In this document: piece after piece, positions 34,137 to 43,381 of the stretch
Layout: each line of letters begins with the position of its first letter
Position numbering within the stretch: the first letter of the stretch is position 1
NCBI GenBank assembly: GCA_002412765.1
Contig: DHVR01000043.1
Coordinates: 1-51,740 of the forward strand
Reading direction: 5' to 3'
Length of the DNA: 51,740 nt
Source of the DNA: Leptolinea sp. UBA5203
GTDB lineage: Bacteria; Chloroflexota; Anaerolineae; Anaerolineales; Anaerolineaceae
Program-made: the position numbers and the translations under genes
The notes under the pieces: generated by a model
The model's database searches: none
What the model saw: only the letters and a program-made list of their open reading frames with translations
What the model was told of the DNA's origin: nothing

Positions 34137-35416
34137 ATCGAAAATCTGTTTTCCTGGTACTGGTGTCCCTGGCACTTTTTCTTACAGCGTTGATCCTAAA
34201 GCGCGGAGAGATTACCACCCTGGCCCTGCCTTTCCTGATCTATCTTTTTCAAGGCATCCTGGACTCACCAAGTTCAACAGCAATTCAAGTTACCCGCTCG
34301 ATGGTAGCTGACGCTGCCAGCGGACATGGCCAATTTAACCAAACCCTTACGGTTAAAAATAATGACGCATGCGATGTACATCTTGAAATCCGGGATGTCA
34401 TATTTCCTACCATGACCTTGCTTGAGGGAAACCTGAGCCAAAGTTTGTGCCTGTCCTCTGGAGAGGAAATTACCTTGACTACGAAATTCCTCGCCAAACG
34501 GGGTATTTATTCCTGGAACAGTTTGCTGGTTCACGTTTTCGATCCTTTACAGGTGATAACGGAAGCTCGCATCCTGCCTGCGCTTTCTCAAATCATGGTG
34601 AAACCTGAGACAGTCAAATTACGTCATCTGCCGCTTAGACCACGGAAGACCCTGCATACAACCGGAAATATTCCTGCAAGGCTGGCAGGTTCTGGTACGG
34701 ATAGTTGGGGAGTGCGCGAATATCAACTTGGGGATCAGCTTCAGCGTTTGAATTGGCGAAAAATCGCCAGGAATCCTCGTCATTTATATACCAACGAATT
34801 TGAACAGGAAGAGATCACGGATATTGGTCTCATTGTAGATGCACGCATGTTGGGAAATTCCTCCAGCGTGGAAGATGCCTTGTTGGAGTATGCCATCCAG
34901 GCAGCGGCTTCCCTGGCCGAATCCTTCTTGCGCGAAGGAAACCGGGTTGGCTTATTGATATTTGGGAAGAGAATCATCCACCTGTTTCCTGGCTATGGCA
35001 AAATCCAGTTGAATAAAATACTATGTAGTTTGACATTGACCGAAATGCGTCCTTATCTTTCTTTAAATCAACTTCAATACTTGCCCTTTCGCCTCTTTCC
35101 TGCCCGATCCCAGTTAATCATGGTCAGTCCGTACGCAGAACCTGATCTTTCAGGATACACGCATCTGCGCGCGAATGGATACCCTATGCTCTTGCTCAGT
35201 CCTGATCCTGTGGATTTTTGGATCAAATCAAAACCAAACCAACCTAACCAGCAAACGATTTACCAGGTAGCTCACCTGGACCGCCAACTCCAATTAAAGA
35301 AATTGTTCCATATCGGGGTACAGGTGATCAACTGGCAGGTTGACCAATCCCTGAATGCTGTGCTGCAAACTGCTTTAACGCGTTCCAATAAATACTCAAA
35401 TCTGGGAGGGCAGTGA
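34133..35416 (+). CDS. DUF58-domain protein (VWA-like)
   Basis: A 427-residue membrane-anchored protein. Two short N-terminal hydrophobic segments (about 5-40) are followed by a beta-rich extracytoplasmic or cytoplasmic region (about 45-185) and the DUF58 core GVREYQLGDQLQRLNWRKIARNPRHLYTNEFEQEE (about 195-230), which leads into a von Willebrand-A-like fold (DIGLIVDA, then NRVGLLIFGKRI). It is the standard partner of MoxR, overlapping that gene by four bases (ATGA). Its role in these clusters is thought to be substrate presentation or cell-envelope function; not directly known. Confidence 0.92.
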   Translation: MNRKSVFLVLVSLALFLTALILKRGEITTLALPFLIYLFQGILDSPSSTAIQVTRSMVADAASGHGQFNQTLTVKNNDACDVHLEIRDVIFPTMTLLEGNLSQSLCLSSGEEITLTTKFLAKRGIYSWNSLLVHVFDPLQVITEARILPALSQIMVKPETVKLRHLPLRPRKTLHTTGNIPARLAGSGTDSWGVREYQLGDQLQRLNWRKIARNPRHLYTNEFEQEEITDIGLIVDARMLGNSSSVEDALLEYAIQAAASLAESFLREGNRVGLLIFGKRIIHLFPGYGKIQLNKILCSLTLTEMRPYLSLNQLQYLPFRLFPARSQLIMVSPYAEPDLSGYTHLRANGYPMLLLSPDPVDFWIKSKPNQPNQQTIYQVAHLDRQLQLKKLFHIGVQVINWQVDQSLNAVLQTALTRSNKYSNLGGQ

Positions 35417-35418
35417 GG

Positions 35419-35928
35419 ATGAGAGAATTGAAAGTGTGGATCATCCTGAGTTGTTTTCTGACTGCCCTTTTTTTACTGGTTGGTAATCCACAAAATATAA
35501 CTGGCATATCCTTATTAATCCTCATCATTTTAATCCCAGTAGGCATCCTTGCTCGCAAACAGGATCCGTTTTGGGTTTCCTCATTGATATTAATCACTTA
35601 TTTGGTAATGGTAATTCTTGCCTTTCAACAAAGTGGGAACCGTTATCTACTAACCGGCGGTTGTATATCTTCGCTTGCAGCCTGGGATCTATTCCTGTTC
35701 CGCAATACACTAAAAGGAGATCTCTCATTAAACCCAGTGGATCATCTGATCCATAGCCATTTGAAATCTCTAGGGAAAGGGTTATTCATGAGCGTCCTGG
35801 GAGGCCTATTGGCCTTGACCCTGCCCATCCGTTTACCTTTTTATATGCTTTTCCTGTTGTCCCTGATTGCCCTGATTAGTTTTTTTCAACTTCTGACAGG
35901 AGTTTGGAAGAAAAAGTCCGGACTATAA
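35419..35928 (+). CDS. Small membrane protein closing the MoxR cluster
   Basis: A 169-residue integral membrane protein with six hydrophobic segments (about 5-22, 27-44, 50-68, 75-93, 118-135 and 138-158) and few charged loops. I do not recognise the family. GGGAGGG at 35404-35410 lies eight bases before ATG 35419; a GTG at 35413 overlaps the DUF58 stop and is less well placed. No terminator is seen after it. Co-translation with DUF58 suggests it is part of the same membrane complex. Confidence 0.75.
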   Translation: MRELKVWIILSCFLTALFLLVGNPQNITGISLLILIILIPVGILARKQDPFWVSSLILITYLVMVILAFQQSGNRYLLTGGCISSLAAWDLFLFRNTLKGDLSLNPVDHLIHSHLKSLGKGLFMSVLGGLLALTLPIRLPFYMLFLLSLIALISFFQLLTGVWKKKSGL

Positions 35929-36208
35929 CAACCAATTATCTCCGGCAAACAGAGAATTAGTCTTCATCCAGAAATGAAAGCGTGATTAAGTACACCAATG
36001 AAATGTTATTCAGGATGGTTTCACTCCAACCTGCAAATTGATTCTGATGTTCGCCACTAGAATAATAAATATCTATACAATTTTTACGCAAAATATCTTG
36101 ATTTTTGTATTCTGATTGCAGTAAGCTAGTACAAATAAGTTTTTTTATTGGTAAGACAAAGTGAGTTATTAGTCAAGTATCAGGTTCTCTATTTATGGGG
36201 ACAAAATA

Positions 36209-37123
36209 ATGCGAAGCAACTACAATTTCACCCGAATAATGGTTAACAAGCGAATATTGCTTTCCTTGTTTGCAGCCGGTGTTTGCATGCTCAGTCTGCT
36301 AAGTTGTTCCTCCCCCCAATCCCTTCCCTCCCAACCCGAAGACAATAGAAATAAAAGCCCCTCTCCTGACCTGAAGGTAGATGAAACACTTACCGACTTG
36401 GAAAGGATAAAAGCCAGTGGATTATTGGTAGTTGGCACAGCCATCACCAAGCCGTTTGAATATTACGATCCTGAGACAAAAGAGCTTAACGGATTTGACG
36501 TGGAAATTGCCAACCATATTGCAGATCAACTAGGAGTCCGCATTAAATGGGTGGAAATGCCTTTTGCGAATCTTCTACCGGCACTAGAAGAACAAAAGGT
36601 AGATATGACCATCGCGGCTATGTATATCACCGAAGAAAGAGAAGCTCAGGTGGATTTTTCCCGTCCGTATATCAAAACAGGGCTGGTGATGGTAAGTCAG
36701 GCTGATTCGGCTGACCAAATTCAAAGCATTCAGGATTTGGCAGGACGATCCGTTGGCGTAAAAATTGGAGCAACAGGCGAAACCTTCGCAAAAGAACTCA
36801 TAGCCCAAGGCATCCCCCTCAACTTAGTGGAATATCAAAACACACTGGATTCGCTCCTGGACCTTGAAGTGGGCAGAGTGGACGTGGTTTTTAATGATTA
36901 TTTAAACACCCTGATCTATATCAATGAATATAAGTCCGATTTGCATATATTTTCAGACCTCAAAGGAGGCATTAATTTTCTTTCACAAGTCGGTTTGGGA
37001 ATAGCAGTCCATCCTTCGAATCAAGATTTATTAAATGAAATCAATCGAATCCTGTCCGATATGGAAGAGACAGGTTTCACGGATCGTTTATACAAAACCT
37101 GGTTATTGGCTCCGCCTTCATAA
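36209..37123 (+). CDS. Amino-acid-type (family 3) solute-binding lipoprotein
   Basis: A 304-residue periplasmic-type binding protein. The signal peptide ends in a lipobox, LLSC, with C33 the lipid attachment site; a Ser/Pro/Asn-rich linker follows to about 65. The SBP_bac_3 domain (about 70-302) has LLVVGTAITKPFEYYD, ELNGFDVEIANHIADQLG and MTIAAMYITEEREAQVDFSRPYI. No permease or ATPase gene of an amino-acid transporter is nearby; instead a membrane diguanylate cyclase follows after 66 bases. So it may work as a sensor's binding subunit rather than in transport. ATG 36209 has GGGGA about eight bases upstream. Confidence 0.9.
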   Translation: MRSNYNFTRIMVNKRILLSLFAAGVCMLSLLSCSSPQSLPSQPEDNRNKSPSPDLKVDETLTDLERIKASGLLVVGTAITKPFEYYDPETKELNGFDVEIANHIADQLGVRIKWVEMPFANLLPALEEQKVDMTIAAMYITEEREAQVDFSRPYIKTGLVMVSQADSADQIQSIQDLAGRSVGVKIGATGETFAKELIAQGIPLNLVEYQNTLDSLLDLEVGRVDVVFNDYLNTLIYINEYKSDLHIFSDLKGGINFLSQVGLGIAVHPSNQDLLNEINRILSDMEETGFTDRLYKTWLLAPPS

Positions 37124-37189
37124 TCAGAGATTTTTTGTCAGCGAACTGATTCACATCAATGAATATTTATTTTCTACTTATGGATAAAA

Positions 37190-39502
37190 ATGCAAAAAAA
37201 CTGGAATAATTGGAAACTGAGTACCAAATGGACCATAGCCTTTTCTTTTTTGATTGTCATCGTATCCGCATCCATGACATTGGGCGTTTATTACCAGATG
37301 GTCCACACTCAGCGCCAGGCTTTTCGAGACAGGTTAGTGGATATTTTAAATTTTTCTTCCCCGTTGGTGGATGGCGATTATCACACCTTGATTAAGCAGC
37401 CATCCGATGAAAATGGGCCGTTTTACCGTTCGATCAAGGATCGCTTGCAATCCATCCAGAAGATGAGTCAAATCATTTACCAAATCTATACCATCAGACC
37501 CTTGAAAAATGGACAATTGGTTTACGTCGTCGATGCCAATGAGAAAAATCATCGGGTAATCGGTGAGATATACAATGATAACGAATCATTTTCCCCATTG
37601 AATATTCAAGATCTTGGAATTGAAGCTAACTTTTTTACTGATGAAACTGGGACATATTTGAAAGGTTTCGCACCCATTAAGAATCAGTTTGGTGAGGTGG
37701 ATGGTTATCTGGGAATTGAAATTAATGCTGATTCCATCCTTACCAATGAAGCCAGAGCCAGGCGAATTGTCCTGCTCGTTTTTTTAGTCACCGTTCCTCT
37801 TTCCCTATTTATCGGGTATCGTCTGGCCAGAATTCTTACTGCACCGGTTGCTGATTTGGTTAAAGGCGCTGAGCGTGTCGCACAAGGCGATTTAAGCACA
37901 CCAGTTCCGGTTTTAAGTCAGGATGAGTTAGGCATCTTATCCACAGCCTTCAATCATATGACTAATCGCCTGCAGCAAACCCTGGGCGGTTTGGAGCATG
38001 AAATTCAAAAATATCAATGGGCAGAAAAAGTTCAGAATGCCATCTTTAGAATTTCCCAGACCGTAGTTTCAACCAATTCCATGGATGAGATGTTCCCTTC
38101 CATTCGGAACATTCTGAGGGAATTGATCCCAGTTGATAATTTCTTTATCGCTTTATTTGATGCAGAAACCAATATGTTCAGTTTCCCCTATTTTGTCGAT
38201 CAATACGATCTCCCGCCAAAATCCGTGGATTTTCACAATGGCCTAACGGAGTATGTAATCCGCACCAAACGCCCACTGTTCATCACGCAGGATGAATTCC
38301 AGAAGTTGCATGAAGAAGAAGGGATTGAGGTCGTTGGTACCAAACCGGTTCAGTGGCTGGGCATACCATTGATGGTAGAGGATAAGATTCTGGGTGTAGT
38401 CGCGGTACAAAGTTATTCCGACGACATTCATTTTGATAAAGAAAACTTAAGCCTGATGGAATTTATCTCCACACAAATTGCTTTGGCCATTGTACATAAA
38501 AGGGCAGCCGAACAGGTACAGAATAGTAATCAGAGATATCGAATCTTGTTTGAAGATTCACCAACTTCCTTATGGGAAGAGGATTTTTCAGAGGTTAAAA
38601 AGATTGTCGATAAGCTGCGTGATCAGGGAATTACGGATTTCCGAAGTTATCTCACAACCCACCCGGAAGTTTTAAGCGATTGTGCAGCAAAAATTCGCGT
38701 TCTGGATGTTAATAAAGCCACACTGGAGCTTTTTGGTGCTAAATCGAAAGAACAAATGTTAAACAATCTCTCAACCGTTTTTCATGAAGATTCGTTTGTT
38801 CATTTCAAGGAAGAAATAATTAACATTGCCGAAGGTCGAACAGAGTTTTCGTGGGATGGAAGTAATCGTACATTGGATGGAAAACTTATCGAGGTCAGCT
38901 TGAATTGGTCTGTTGTGCCTGGGCTTGAGAACGACTTATCCAGAGTGATTGTCTCCATGCAGGACATTACCGAACGACGCATCACCGAAAAGAAACTATT
39001 ATATATTAGCAGCCATGATGCTTTAACCGGACTCTATAATCGCGCTTACTTCGATGAAGAAATGAGCCGATTGGAACGCGGACGGCATTTTCCTGTCAGT
39101 GTCATCATGGTAGATGTGGACAAACTTAAGAAAATTAATGATCAGGATGGACACGCCGCAGGGGATGCCATTTTGCAACAGGTGGCATCGGTGCTTAATT
39201 CAGTTTTCCGTGCTGAGGATGTAATAGCGCGAATTGGGGGAGATGAATTCGCCATACTACTCCCGGGCATCAATGCATCCGGAACAGCCAAAGCCATTCA
39301 ACGCATTCGCACAAAAGTTACTCGGGGAAATACCACTGAAAAAAAGAATCTATTAAGTTTATCCATCGGCGGAAGTACTGCCGAAAAACCCGGCACCTTG
39401 TCCACAGCTCTGATCCAGGCCGACACCAATATGTATTTGGATAAGTACAGTAAACAGGAAACCTCAGTTCACGAACATGAAGCCGGTGCAAAGCCGCGGT
39501 AA
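37190..39502 (+). CDS. Membrane diguanylate cyclase: periplasmic sensor-HAMP-GAF-PAS-GGDEF
   Basis: A 770-residue cyclase. One helix (about 13-33), an extracytoplasmic sensor region (about 34-185, with the FTDETGTYLKGFAPIKNQFGEVDGYLGIEI strand pattern of single Cache-like domains), a second helix (about 187-208), HAMP (about 208-262), GAF (about 285-440), PAS (about 445-600) and GGDEF (about 605-755). The active site GGDEF (683-687) is intact, with the I-site RAED five residues before it, so it should make cyclic di-GMP with product inhibition. The paired binding lipoprotein just upstream is a plausible ligand carrier. Followed by a 400-base gap to a convergent gene. Confidence 0.93.
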   Translation: MQKNWNNWKLSTKWTIAFSFLIVIVSASMTLGVYYQMVHTQRQAFRDRLVDILNFSSPLVDGDYHTLIKQPSDENGPFYRSIKDRLQSIQKMSQIIYQIYTIRPLKNGQLVYVVDANEKNHRVIGEIYNDNESFSPLNIQDLGIEANFFTDETGTYLKGFAPIKNQFGEVDGYLGIEINADSILTNEARARRIVLLVFLVTVPLSLFIGYRLARILTAPVADLVKGAERVAQGDLSTPVPVLSQDELGILSTAFNHMTNRLQQTLGGLEHEIQKYQWAEKVQNAIFRISQTVVSTNSMDEMFPSIRNILRELIPVDNFFIALFDAETNMFSFPYFVDQYDLPPKSVDFHNGLTEYVIRTKRPLFITQDEFQKLHEEEGIEVVGTKPVQWLGIPLMVEDKILGVVAVQSYSDDIHFDKENLSLMEFISTQIALAIVHKRAAEQVQNSNQRYRILFEDSPTSLWEEDFSEVKKIVDKLRDQGITDFRSYLTTHPEVLSDCAAKIRVLDVNKATLELFGAKSKEQMLNNLSTVFHEDSFVHFKEEIINIAEGRTEFSWDGSNRTLDGKLIEVSLNWSVVPGLENDLSRVIVSMQDITERRITEKKLLYISSHDALTGLYNRAYFDEEMSRLERGRHFPVSVIMVDVDKLKKINDQDGHAAGDAILQQVASVLNSVFRAEDVIARIGGDEFAILLPGINASGTAKAIQRIRTKVTRGNTTEKKNLLSLSIGGSTAEKPGTLSTALIQADTNMYLDKYSKQETSVHEHEAGAKPR

Positions 39503-39712
39503 TATTGAGGACTTTAAGCCTTATCGGTCTTTTTATAGTCCATCTTCTTAATTCAATACCAGAAAACAGTTTATGGTAGCCCCCATACCTGTCGGTAATC
39601 CACTTTCCAATACAAATTTCTTCATCTTAGTGCTCTTAGAATGGTTTTTTTGTAGCGATTACCTAGAAATATGACAAGGGAGAAACTCAAATAGAATCAC
39701 CCACACATCTTA

Positions 39713-39752
39713 TCCTCCCCCAAAATCCTGAAAAGCGGATTTTAGGGGAGGA
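39713..39752. other. Long hairpin in a convergent intergenic region
   Basis: TCCTCCCCCAAAATCC (39713-39728) and GGATTTTAGGGGAGGA (39737-39752) form a 16-bp stem with one mismatch and an 8-base loop. No T-run borders it. It lies between the cyclase gene (plus) and the binding-protein gene (minus), and may be a dispersed palindrome or a mutual transcription block. I see nothing else in 39503-39911. Confidence 0.7.
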
Positions 39753-39911
39753 CGATTAACCACTGTTAAAAAATAGTTGATCTTAATCCAAATGCTTTGA
39801 AATAATGTTCTACCGAGAAAAGTTACCCCAAATTAATGTAACTGATAACCTCAGGTCCTCAAACACCAACCGGTTAGCGTTTGAACATGAAAAATGCATA
39901 ACGATAGTGCC

Positions 39912-41357
39912 TTACCCCTGCCCAAAAACAACCAGCCCATCAATGCCAATGGACCAATCTGGCAGCGTTTCTACAATGGATTTATTGACCACTAATAACT
40001 CAGTCGGGTTATAGAAAAATAACCAGGGTGCATCGTGTTGAATCTGGCGATAGGCCTGACGGTATAATCCTACGCGTTCAGTAAAATCAATGGTTCCCCA
40101 GGCTTTTTCCATCAGAGCATTCACCACAGGACTGTCATACCCTTCCCACCAGGGTCCGGCAAAATTGGAATGCAGTTTTTCACGCAAAACCCGGTAGGTG
40201 CTCATGGGGCTAGAATCAAAAACACACAAATCCCCAATCTCCCTGGAACGCACGGTAAGGGAATACTGTTTGCGGTCTTCATGAATCCGTTCTTCAAGGG
40301 TTACCCCAACGGCCCCCCAATACTTGCGTAACATGGCAGCCAATTCAGCAGATTCATCGGGCAGAATGGTGGGACGATCCAGGGTCAGGGTAAGTCCGTT
40401 GGAATACCCGGCGGCTTTCAACAGCTCCCTGGCATGAACCGGATCATAAGGATACGGCGCCAGATCAGGATCACAGCCGATATGATCGTAGGTCAGCGGC
40501 CCATTAAGACGGACCGCATGCCCCTTCATCACTTTCTCTATCACTTCATCCATGTTAATTGCGTAATTCAATGCCTGACGTACACGAACATCCGTGCAGG
40601 CACCCTGGATGGCATTAAACATCATAATCACACATACCGTGGTGGCTCGATTCCAAAAGAAAGTTTGTGGATCCAACTGCAATCCTGTTGCTCTTTCGGG
40701 CGAGACATAGGTAATAACATCGACTTCGTGCCGTAAAAAGGCTTTGACCCGGTCTTCTTCTTCGTGAATCGCCGTGTATACGACTTCTTTAACTTCTGCT
40801 GGGCCTGCCCAATAGTCCTCAAAGCGCGTCAGGTGAATATCCTCAGGATTGGCTTCCAGAAGACGATATGGACCGGTACCAGGCACGGTTGGGGTAACCT
40901 GGTCCAAGGCATGGCTGGGCAGAATCATAATGTAAACCAATAAGTCTAATAAATCAGCCATTGGGTCAGGGGTAATAATCTTGAGGGTGTAGGGGTCAAG
41001 AATCTCAATCTCAGCTTTTTCCAGATAACCAGCCAATAAAGCAGCCGTGCCATATTCCCCTGGCATCTCCGGGCTAACTGCCCGCCGAATAGATGCCGCT
41101 GCATCCTGGGCAGTGAAGAGGGAACCATCATGAAATTTTACGTTCTTCCGCAGGTTGAAGGTCCAGGTACGGGCATCCTTTTCTACTTTCCAGCTTACGG
41201 CCAATCCAGGAACAAATTGATTGTGCTTGTCATACTTCACTAAAGGTTCGAACATGGAAAATCGGATGCATAAAACCGCTCGGGAATCCACCCAGATATG
41301 GGGATCATTTAAATAGGCTGAAGGTTGAGCAACTATTACCTTCTCAATTTCTCTCAT
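39912..41357 (-). CDS. Family-5 solute-binding protein without a signal peptide
   Basis: A 481-residue protein of the SBP_bac_5 (peptide/nickel binding) fold: FEPLVKYDKHNQFVPGLAVSWKVEKDARTWTFNLRKNVKFHDGS near the N-terminus, VRQALNYAINMDEVIEKVMKGHA in the middle, and a C-terminal WLFFYNPTEL. Unlike the OppA-type protein of this operon it begins MREIEKVIVAQPSAYLNDPHIW, straight into the domain, with no hydrophobic segment or lipobox. AGGAG lies about eight bases before the ATG, and the upstream gene's stop is 25 bases away, so the missing signal is not an annotation error. It is the last gene of the operon. It may be cytoplasmic, or a peptide-binding sensor; not known. Confidence 0.85.
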   Translation of the reverse strand: MREIEKVIVAQPSAYLNDPHIWVDSRAVLCIRFSMFEPLVKYDKHNQFVPGLAVSWKVEKDARTWTFNLRKNVKFHDGSLFTAQDAAASIRRAVSPEMPGEYGTAALLAGYLEKAEIEILDPYTLKIITPDPMADLLDLLVYIMILPSHALDQVTPTVPGTGPYRLLEANPEDIHLTRFEDYWAGPAEVKEVVYTAIHEEEDRVKAFLRHEVDVITYVSPERATGLQLDPQTFFWNRATTVCVIMMFNAIQGACTDVRVRQALNYAINMDEVIEKVMKGHAVRLNGPLTYDHIGCDPDLAPYPYDPVHARELLKAAGYSNGLTLTLDRPTILPDESAELAAMLRKYWGAVGVTLEERIHEDRKQYSLTVRSREIGDLCVFDSSPMSTYRVLREKLHSNFAGPWWEGYDSPVVNALMEKAWGTIDFTERVGLYRQAYRQIQHDAPWLFFYNPTELLVVNKSIVETLPDWSIGIDGLVVFGQG

Positions 41358-41382
41358 GGATAATCTCCTGCTGAGTTAGATG

Positions 41383-42360
41383 TTAGGCAAAATGACAGGC
41401 AACATAATGACCAGGGGTAACTTGACGCCATTCCGGACGTTCCTGAGCACATTGTTCCGCTGCCAAAGAGCAGCGGGTACGAAAACGACAGCCTGAAGGT
41501 GGATTCACTGGACTGGGGACATCCCCGGTCAGGATAATGCGCTGACGCTTCTTTTCCACCGCAGCATCCGGAACCGGGACGGCGGATAGCAAGGCCTTGG
41601 TGTAGGGATGCATGGGGTTTTCATACAGTTCGTCACATTCTGCTAATTCCGCCATGACACCCAGGTACATCACACCTACGCGGTCGCTGATATGGCGCAC
41701 CATGGCCAGATCATGCGCAATAAATAAATAAGTGATATTCCACTTCTTTTGCAATTCTTCCAATAAATTGACCACCTGGGCCTGCACAGAAACATCCAGG
41801 GCAGAGATGGGTTCATCGCAGATTATAAAATCCGGATTCAGGGACAAAGCACGGGCAATCCCAATCCGTTGCCGCTGGCCTCCCGAGAATTCATGTGGAA
41901 AGCGGCGGACAAAGGATGGGTTCAATTGTACCGTTTCCAACAATTCCGATACAAATTCCTCGGATTGTTTCCAGGTAATGATTCCTTGTTCCACTGCCGG
42001 TTCCGCAACGATATCTTTTACGGTCATACGTGGATTCAAGCTGGCATATGGGTCCTGAAAGATCATCTGCATGCGGGAACGTAATTTCCGCATTTCTTCG
42101 TTGGAGAGTTCCTGAATTTTAATTCCGTCAAAGGTGATCGAACCGGCACTGGGTTCATACAAGCGCAGGATCGTCCGCCCGGTGGTGGATTTTCCGCATC
42201 CGGATTCTCCCACCAGCCCAAAGGTCTCCCCTTTTTGAATATCAAAAGTGATCCCATCTACGGCATGCACAGCGCCCACTTGACGCTGTAATAAACCACG
42301 GTGAATGGGAAAATGTTTAACCAGGCCTTCTACCTGGAGTAAAGGTTGAGATGAAGTCAT
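41383..42360 (-). CDS. Oligopeptide-type ABC transporter ATPase (OppF-like)
   Basis: A 325-residue nucleotide-binding subunit of a family-5 importer. Walker A GESGCGKST, signature FSGGQRQRI, Walker B ICDEPISALDV and the H-loop YLFIAHDLAM. The C-terminal oligopeptide-transporter extension carries CRFRTRCSLAAEQC, a Cys-rich motif of OppD/F ATPases. Its ATG overlaps the stop of the OppD-like gene by four bases. Together the two ATPases drive the permease pair encoded upstream. Confidence 0.95.
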   Translation of the reverse strand: MTSSQPLLQVEGLVKHFPIHRGLLQRQVGAVHAVDGITFDIQKGETFGLVGESGCGKSTTGRTILRLYEPSAGSITFDGIKIQELSNEEMRKLRSRMQMIFQDPYASLNPRMTVKDIVAEPAVEQGIITWKQSEEFVSELLETVQLNPSFVRRFPHEFSGGQRQRIGIARALSLNPDFIICDEPISALDVSVQAQVVNLLEELQKKWNITYLFIAHDLAMVRHISDRVGVMYLGVMAELAECDELYENPMHPYTKALLSAVPVPDAAVEKKRQRIILTGDVPSPVNPPSGCRFRTRCSLAAEQCAQERPEWRQVTPGHYVACHFA

Positions 42361-43361
42361 GCGCGCATCCTCCCGGTTTCGGGGTCAATCCAACAAGCCA
42401 CCCGATGATCCTGATCCACATCCATCAGCGATGGATTTTTTGCACACTGTTCCACAGCAAACTTACAGCGCGGACGAAATGGGCAGGCGACTGGCTGATG
42501 AAACAACAGTGGAGGAGATCCGGCGATAGTTTGCAGGGTTTGCTGCCTGCTGGCTCTGTCCAACCTGGGCAAGCTGGAAAGCAAGCCAATGGTGTATGGA
42601 TGAAGAGGCCGGGAATACAGGTCATCGACCAGCACATCTTCAATGATAAAACCACCATACATGACCAAAACCCTGCGGGCAATACCGGCGACAACCCCCA
42701 GATCATGGGTGATCCAGATGATGGCCATTCCTAGGGTGTCGCGTAAGTTCCGAATCAAATCAATAATTTGTGCCTGGATGGTTACATCCAGAGCCGTGGT
42801 GGGTTCGTCGGCAATTAATACCTGAGGTTCACAAGCCAAGGCCATGGCAATCATCACCCGCTGGCGCATACCGCCTGAAAACTGGTGCGGATAATCCTTC
42901 AACCGACTGGCTGCTTTGGGGATCCCCACCATTTCCAATAATTCAATCGTGCGTTGCTCGGCGGCTTGTTTATTCATTTTTAGATGGCGGATCAGCGGTT
43001 CAGAGACCTGATCATAAATGGTAAAGACCGGATTCAAGCAGGTGATTGGATCCTGGAAAATCATAGAAATTTCTGCCCCTCGAATATCACAAATTTCATG
43101 ATCGGAAATTTTTAGCAGATCCCTGCCTTTAAAAAGCGCTTCCCCTTTTTCCACTTTTCCAGGAGGATTGGGGATCAGGCGCAGTGCGGACATCATTGTC
43201 ACACTTTTACCACAACCACTTTCGCCAACCACCCCAATGGTCTCACCTTCATGCAAATCAAAGGAAACACCATTTACGGCATGGACAACCCCTTCAGGAA
43301 TATAAAACCGTGTTTCAAGGTCACGAATTTGTAAAATTGGATTTTTATTCATTGTATTCAT
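42357..43361 (-). CDS. Oligopeptide-type ABC transporter ATPase (OppD-like)
   Basis: A 334-residue partner of the OppF-like ATPase. Walker A GESGCGKSV, signature FSGGMRQRV, Walker B LIADEPTTALDV, H-loop IWITHDLGV, and the C-terminal CPFRPRCKFAVEQC motif. An in-frame ATG three codons on (43352) is an alternative start; neither has a strong ribosome-binding site. Twenty bases separate it from the OppC-like gene. Confidence 0.95.
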   Translation of the reverse strand: MNTMNKNPILQIRDLETRFYIPEGVVHAVNGVSFDLHEGETIGVVGESGCGKSVTMMSALRLIPNPPGKVEKGEALFKGRDLLKISDHEICDIRGAEISMIFQDPITCLNPVFTIYDQVSEPLIRHLKMNKQAAEQRTIELLEMVGIPKAASRLKDYPHQFSGGMRQRVMIAMALACEPQVLIADEPTTALDVTIQAQIIDLIRNLRDTLGMAIIWITHDLGVVAGIARRVLVMYGGFIIEDVLVDDLYSRPLHPYTIGLLSSLPRLDRASRQQTLQTIAGSPPLLFHQPVACPFRPRCKFAVEQCAKNPSLMDVDQDHRVACWIDPETGRMRA

Positions 43362-43381
43362 ATGGAGTTATCACCCATGCT

